DNA of 64,000 bases from Oscillospiraceae bacterium (GTDB lineage Bacteria; Bacillota; Clostridia; Saccharofermentanales; Saccharofermentanaceae). Made by a program: the position numbers and the translations under genes. The stretch is taken from assembly GCA_902802325.1 (NCBI GenBank), contig CADCLV010000008.1, positions 1 through 64,000 on the forward strand, given 5' to 3'. The notes beneath the pieces were generated by a model that had not been told where the DNA came from, did not search any database, and saw only the letters and a program-made list of their open reading frames with translations. Within the stretch, counting starts at the first letter, position 1. Every line of letters begins with the position of its first letter. Positions 62,483-64,000 of this stretch are shown here, in pieces.

Positions 62483-64000
62483 CCTCGTCTCCATTTTCAT
62501 CTTTGTCAGAATCCGGATCTGATTCTTCGCCGGAAGAATCATCCGACTCGGACTCATCCTTATCTTCAGTATTTTCTTCGTTCGAAGCATCATCTGAAGA
62601 CTCCTCATCCGAACCTTCCAGTTTCGGATAATCTTCCCCTTCGATCCGATCCATATCATCGGAAGTCTTCTCGATCTTTCCGATCTCTTCTTCAATATCG
62701 GAAGCATCTTCTTTTTCTGCCTCATTATCCACTACGTTAATGAGCGGGGCCAGAATGGTTTCCGGTTTCGGATCTGCCGCTTCTTTCTTTTCCGGGAATT
62801 CCGGGAAATCCGGAACCGCTTCTTCATTCAGATCTTCACCGGCACGCTTTGCACCCGGACGATGCGGCGCTTCTTCATCACCAAACTGATAGTAATGATC
62901 CGAATTATTCTCTTCATCAGTATCTTCCGGTTCTTTGTCGTTCTCGGAAACATTCTCATCCGGTTCAGTTTCGTACTGCGCATCGGTCATGTCCGCATTT
63001 TCTTTCTGACGACGGACCAGAAGAACCGCAAGGGCTGCAAGAAGACCTACAGAAAGGACACCAAGTGCAATTGTGGAAATCATAAATCCGTTCATGGAAC
63101 TGCTGCTTTCCGGGACCGGTGTGGCTGTCGGAGACATCGTAATGACCGGAGTCGGAGACGGCGTCGGAGATGGTGTCGGCGTCGGAGATGGTGTCGGGGT
63201 AGCAATCAATTCAGAAAGATCTCCGCGGAACGGGATGATCATTCCTGTCTGCTCATCCAGATAATACACACCTTCGTGTCCTTCCCCATCCAGCATATAT
63301 ACCAGTACAGGCTGGCCTTCCGCACTCGGATTTCTATATGCCTGTACTTCGTGCTCATTATACGTGATAGTAGAAAGCTCAAATCCATTCGGGGCAGAAA
63401 AGTCCGCCGGGAACGGAAGGAAGATCATTGTTCTGGCATCTTCCGAAAAATCATAACAGGGGCTGACAGTCTGTGTTGTCAGATCATAGCGGTAAAGTCC
63501 ATTTCCGGAATCGGAAAGAAGCCACATTAAAAGAGTTCCGTCAGGACCGACAAGGCAAGGTACTGTCTTTCCATTATATGTGGTCTCCGACCAGGAAAAG
63601 CCTGCCGGAACATTTTCCAGAGAACCCTTTTCCAGGATCGTATAACTGATTCCGTCAGTTACAACAAGCGGATACGGTTCCGGAGTCGGAGTCGGGGTAC
63701 CACGGGTAACTACGATCTTATATGTTCGTGTATCGCCATTTTCTGCAGTGACAGTAACTTTGACCGTATTGTCGCCCTTCTGCAGATCTTTCTGCACGCC
63801 ATTTAAGGAAACCTTGGCAGAACCATGTTCCGGGCTTGCGGAAACTGCGATCGAAGTAGTGTCCTCACTGACTTTCACACGGTAACTTTGCGTATCTTTC
63901 GAAAAAGACGGAGAAAGAGAACCCGGTGCAACAGACAGGCTGCTCAGGTAATTGTTACCGGAAAGAACCACCGGAGCCGAGATCGAAATATCGGCGGATG
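62469..64000 (-). CDS. Cadherin-like surface protein with acidic inner tail, N-terminus outside window
   Basis: At least 510 residues; the frame is open past the right edge (reading ADISISAPVVLSGNNYLSSL), so the signal peptide and further domains lie outside the window. The first visible domain is a cadherin-like beta-sandwich (NNYLSSLSVAPGSLSPSFSKDTQSYRVKVSEDTTSIAVSASP, split here across the loop). Then comes a domain of about 170 residues, a TPSP-repeat linker (near residue 265), one membrane span (FMISTIALGVLSVGLLAALAVLLV) and a cytoplasmic tail of 170 residues dense in Glu, Asp and Ser. Cadherin-like domains mediate surface adhesion or binding. The C-terminal acidic tail is unusual for a wall protein. 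Confidence 0.85.
   Translation of the reverse strand, partial: SADISISAPVVLSGNNYLSSLSVAPGSLSPSFSKDTQSYRVKVSEDTTSIAVSASPEHGSAKVSLNGVQKDLQKGDNTVKVTVTAENGDTRTYKIVVTRGTPTPTPEPYPLVVTDGISYTILEKGSLENVPAGFSWSETTYNGKTVPCLVGPDGTLLMWLLSDSGNGLYRYDLTTQTVSPCYDFSEDARTMIFLPFPADFSAPNGFELSTITYNEHEVQAYRNPSAEGQPVLVYMLDGEGHEGVYYLDEQTGMIIPFRGDLSELIATPTPSPTPTPSPTPSPTPVITMSPTATPVPESSSSMNGFMISTIALGVLSVGLLAALAVLLVRRQKENADMTDAQYETEPDENVSENDKEPEDTDEENNSDHYYQFGDEEAPHRPGAKRAGEDLNEEAVPDFPEFPEKKEAADPKPETILAPLINVVDNEAEKEDASDIEEEIGKIEKTSDDMDRIEGEDYPKLEGSDEESSDDASNEENTEDKDESESDDSSGEESDPDSDKDENGDEDGEI

Noticed and set aside
62483-62725. Basic N-terminal extension of the GNAT acetyltransferase
   Set aside because: It is the shifted reading of the acidic tail of the cadherin-like gene; GGAG before the ATG at 62482 decides the start.
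63140-63200. GTCGGAGA-type tandem repeats as a possible CRISPR or VNTR
   Set aside because: They encode the TPSP linker of the surface protein; there are no spacers.

Overview
This 64 kb window comes from the chromosome of a low-to-moderate GC, Gram-positive-type anaerobe of the class Clostridia. The evidence is strong AGGAGG-type ribosome binding sites, sigma-A promoters, a CIRCE-controlled groESL operon, [FeFe]-hydrogenase-type iron-sulfur proteins, LytR-CpsA-Psr and lipoteichoic-acid-synthase-type wall genes, lipoproteins and threonine-rich linkers. I cannot name a genus. I see no phage, insertion sequence, CRISPR array or rRNA gene. Most genes lie on the minus strand; only three genes lie on the plus strand. 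No gene-free stretch exceeds about 300 bases.

Layout. 1-8954 (minus): one operon of a gliding-type (GldA/F/G) ABC exporter with a DUF4340 protein, a membrane-anchored probable beta-propeller protein, a CYTH protein and two flavoproteins, the last cut by the window edge. 9046-10368: a broken acyl-ACP thioesterase and a small membrane protein. 10447-12463: groES-groEL with promoter and CIRCE operator. 12490-19842: a cell-envelope block holding an LCP ligase, a sigma-like membrane protein, a sensor-MFS fusion, a stand-alone sensor-like membrane protein and a broken LTA-synthase-type gene. 19945-20204: tRNA-Leu and initiator tRNA-fMet. 20221-23720: comEA diverging from a large bitopic threonine-repeat protein. 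23836-26655: Lrp regulator, aminotransferase and prfB. 26738-28087: malic enzyme. 28108-33191: an eight-gene redox-sensing operon of the type linked to [FeFe] hydrogenases. 33376-35286: a long glutamine synthetase. 35392-37810: a small protein of unknown function, homoserine dehydrogenase and an ACT-domain regulator. 37828-43329: rdgB, an rRNA m5C methyltransferase, an M3 peptidase and argS. 43460-44410: a MraY-type transferase.

44430-49068: a four-gene signalling operon with a kinase carrying a PIN-like N-terminus, a TerY-type VWA protein, a PP2C phosphatase and a coiled-coil protein. Its promoter is overlain by a perfect palindrome. This is the best candidate for an incompletely described system. 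49107-54741: lysA, a membrane MutS-like ATPase, a sirtuin with a histone-H1-like tail, a PH-domain protein and a transglutaminase-like lipoprotein. 54716-60882: a polysaccharide-deacetylase-like protein and topoisomerase IV (parC, parE). 61008-61302: tRNA-Arg and tRNA-Gly. 61357-64000: an SH3 lipoprotein, a GNAT acetyltransferase and a cadherin-like surface protein cut by the window end.

Themes are envelope building and surface display, phospho- and redox-signalling, and housekeeping translation genes. Two genes (acyl-ACP thioesterase, LTA synthase) carry internal deletions with frameshift, which are real pseudogenisation or assembly errors. One regulator gene appears to start at an ATA codon. 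All assignments rest on reading motifs by eye; no database search was run.
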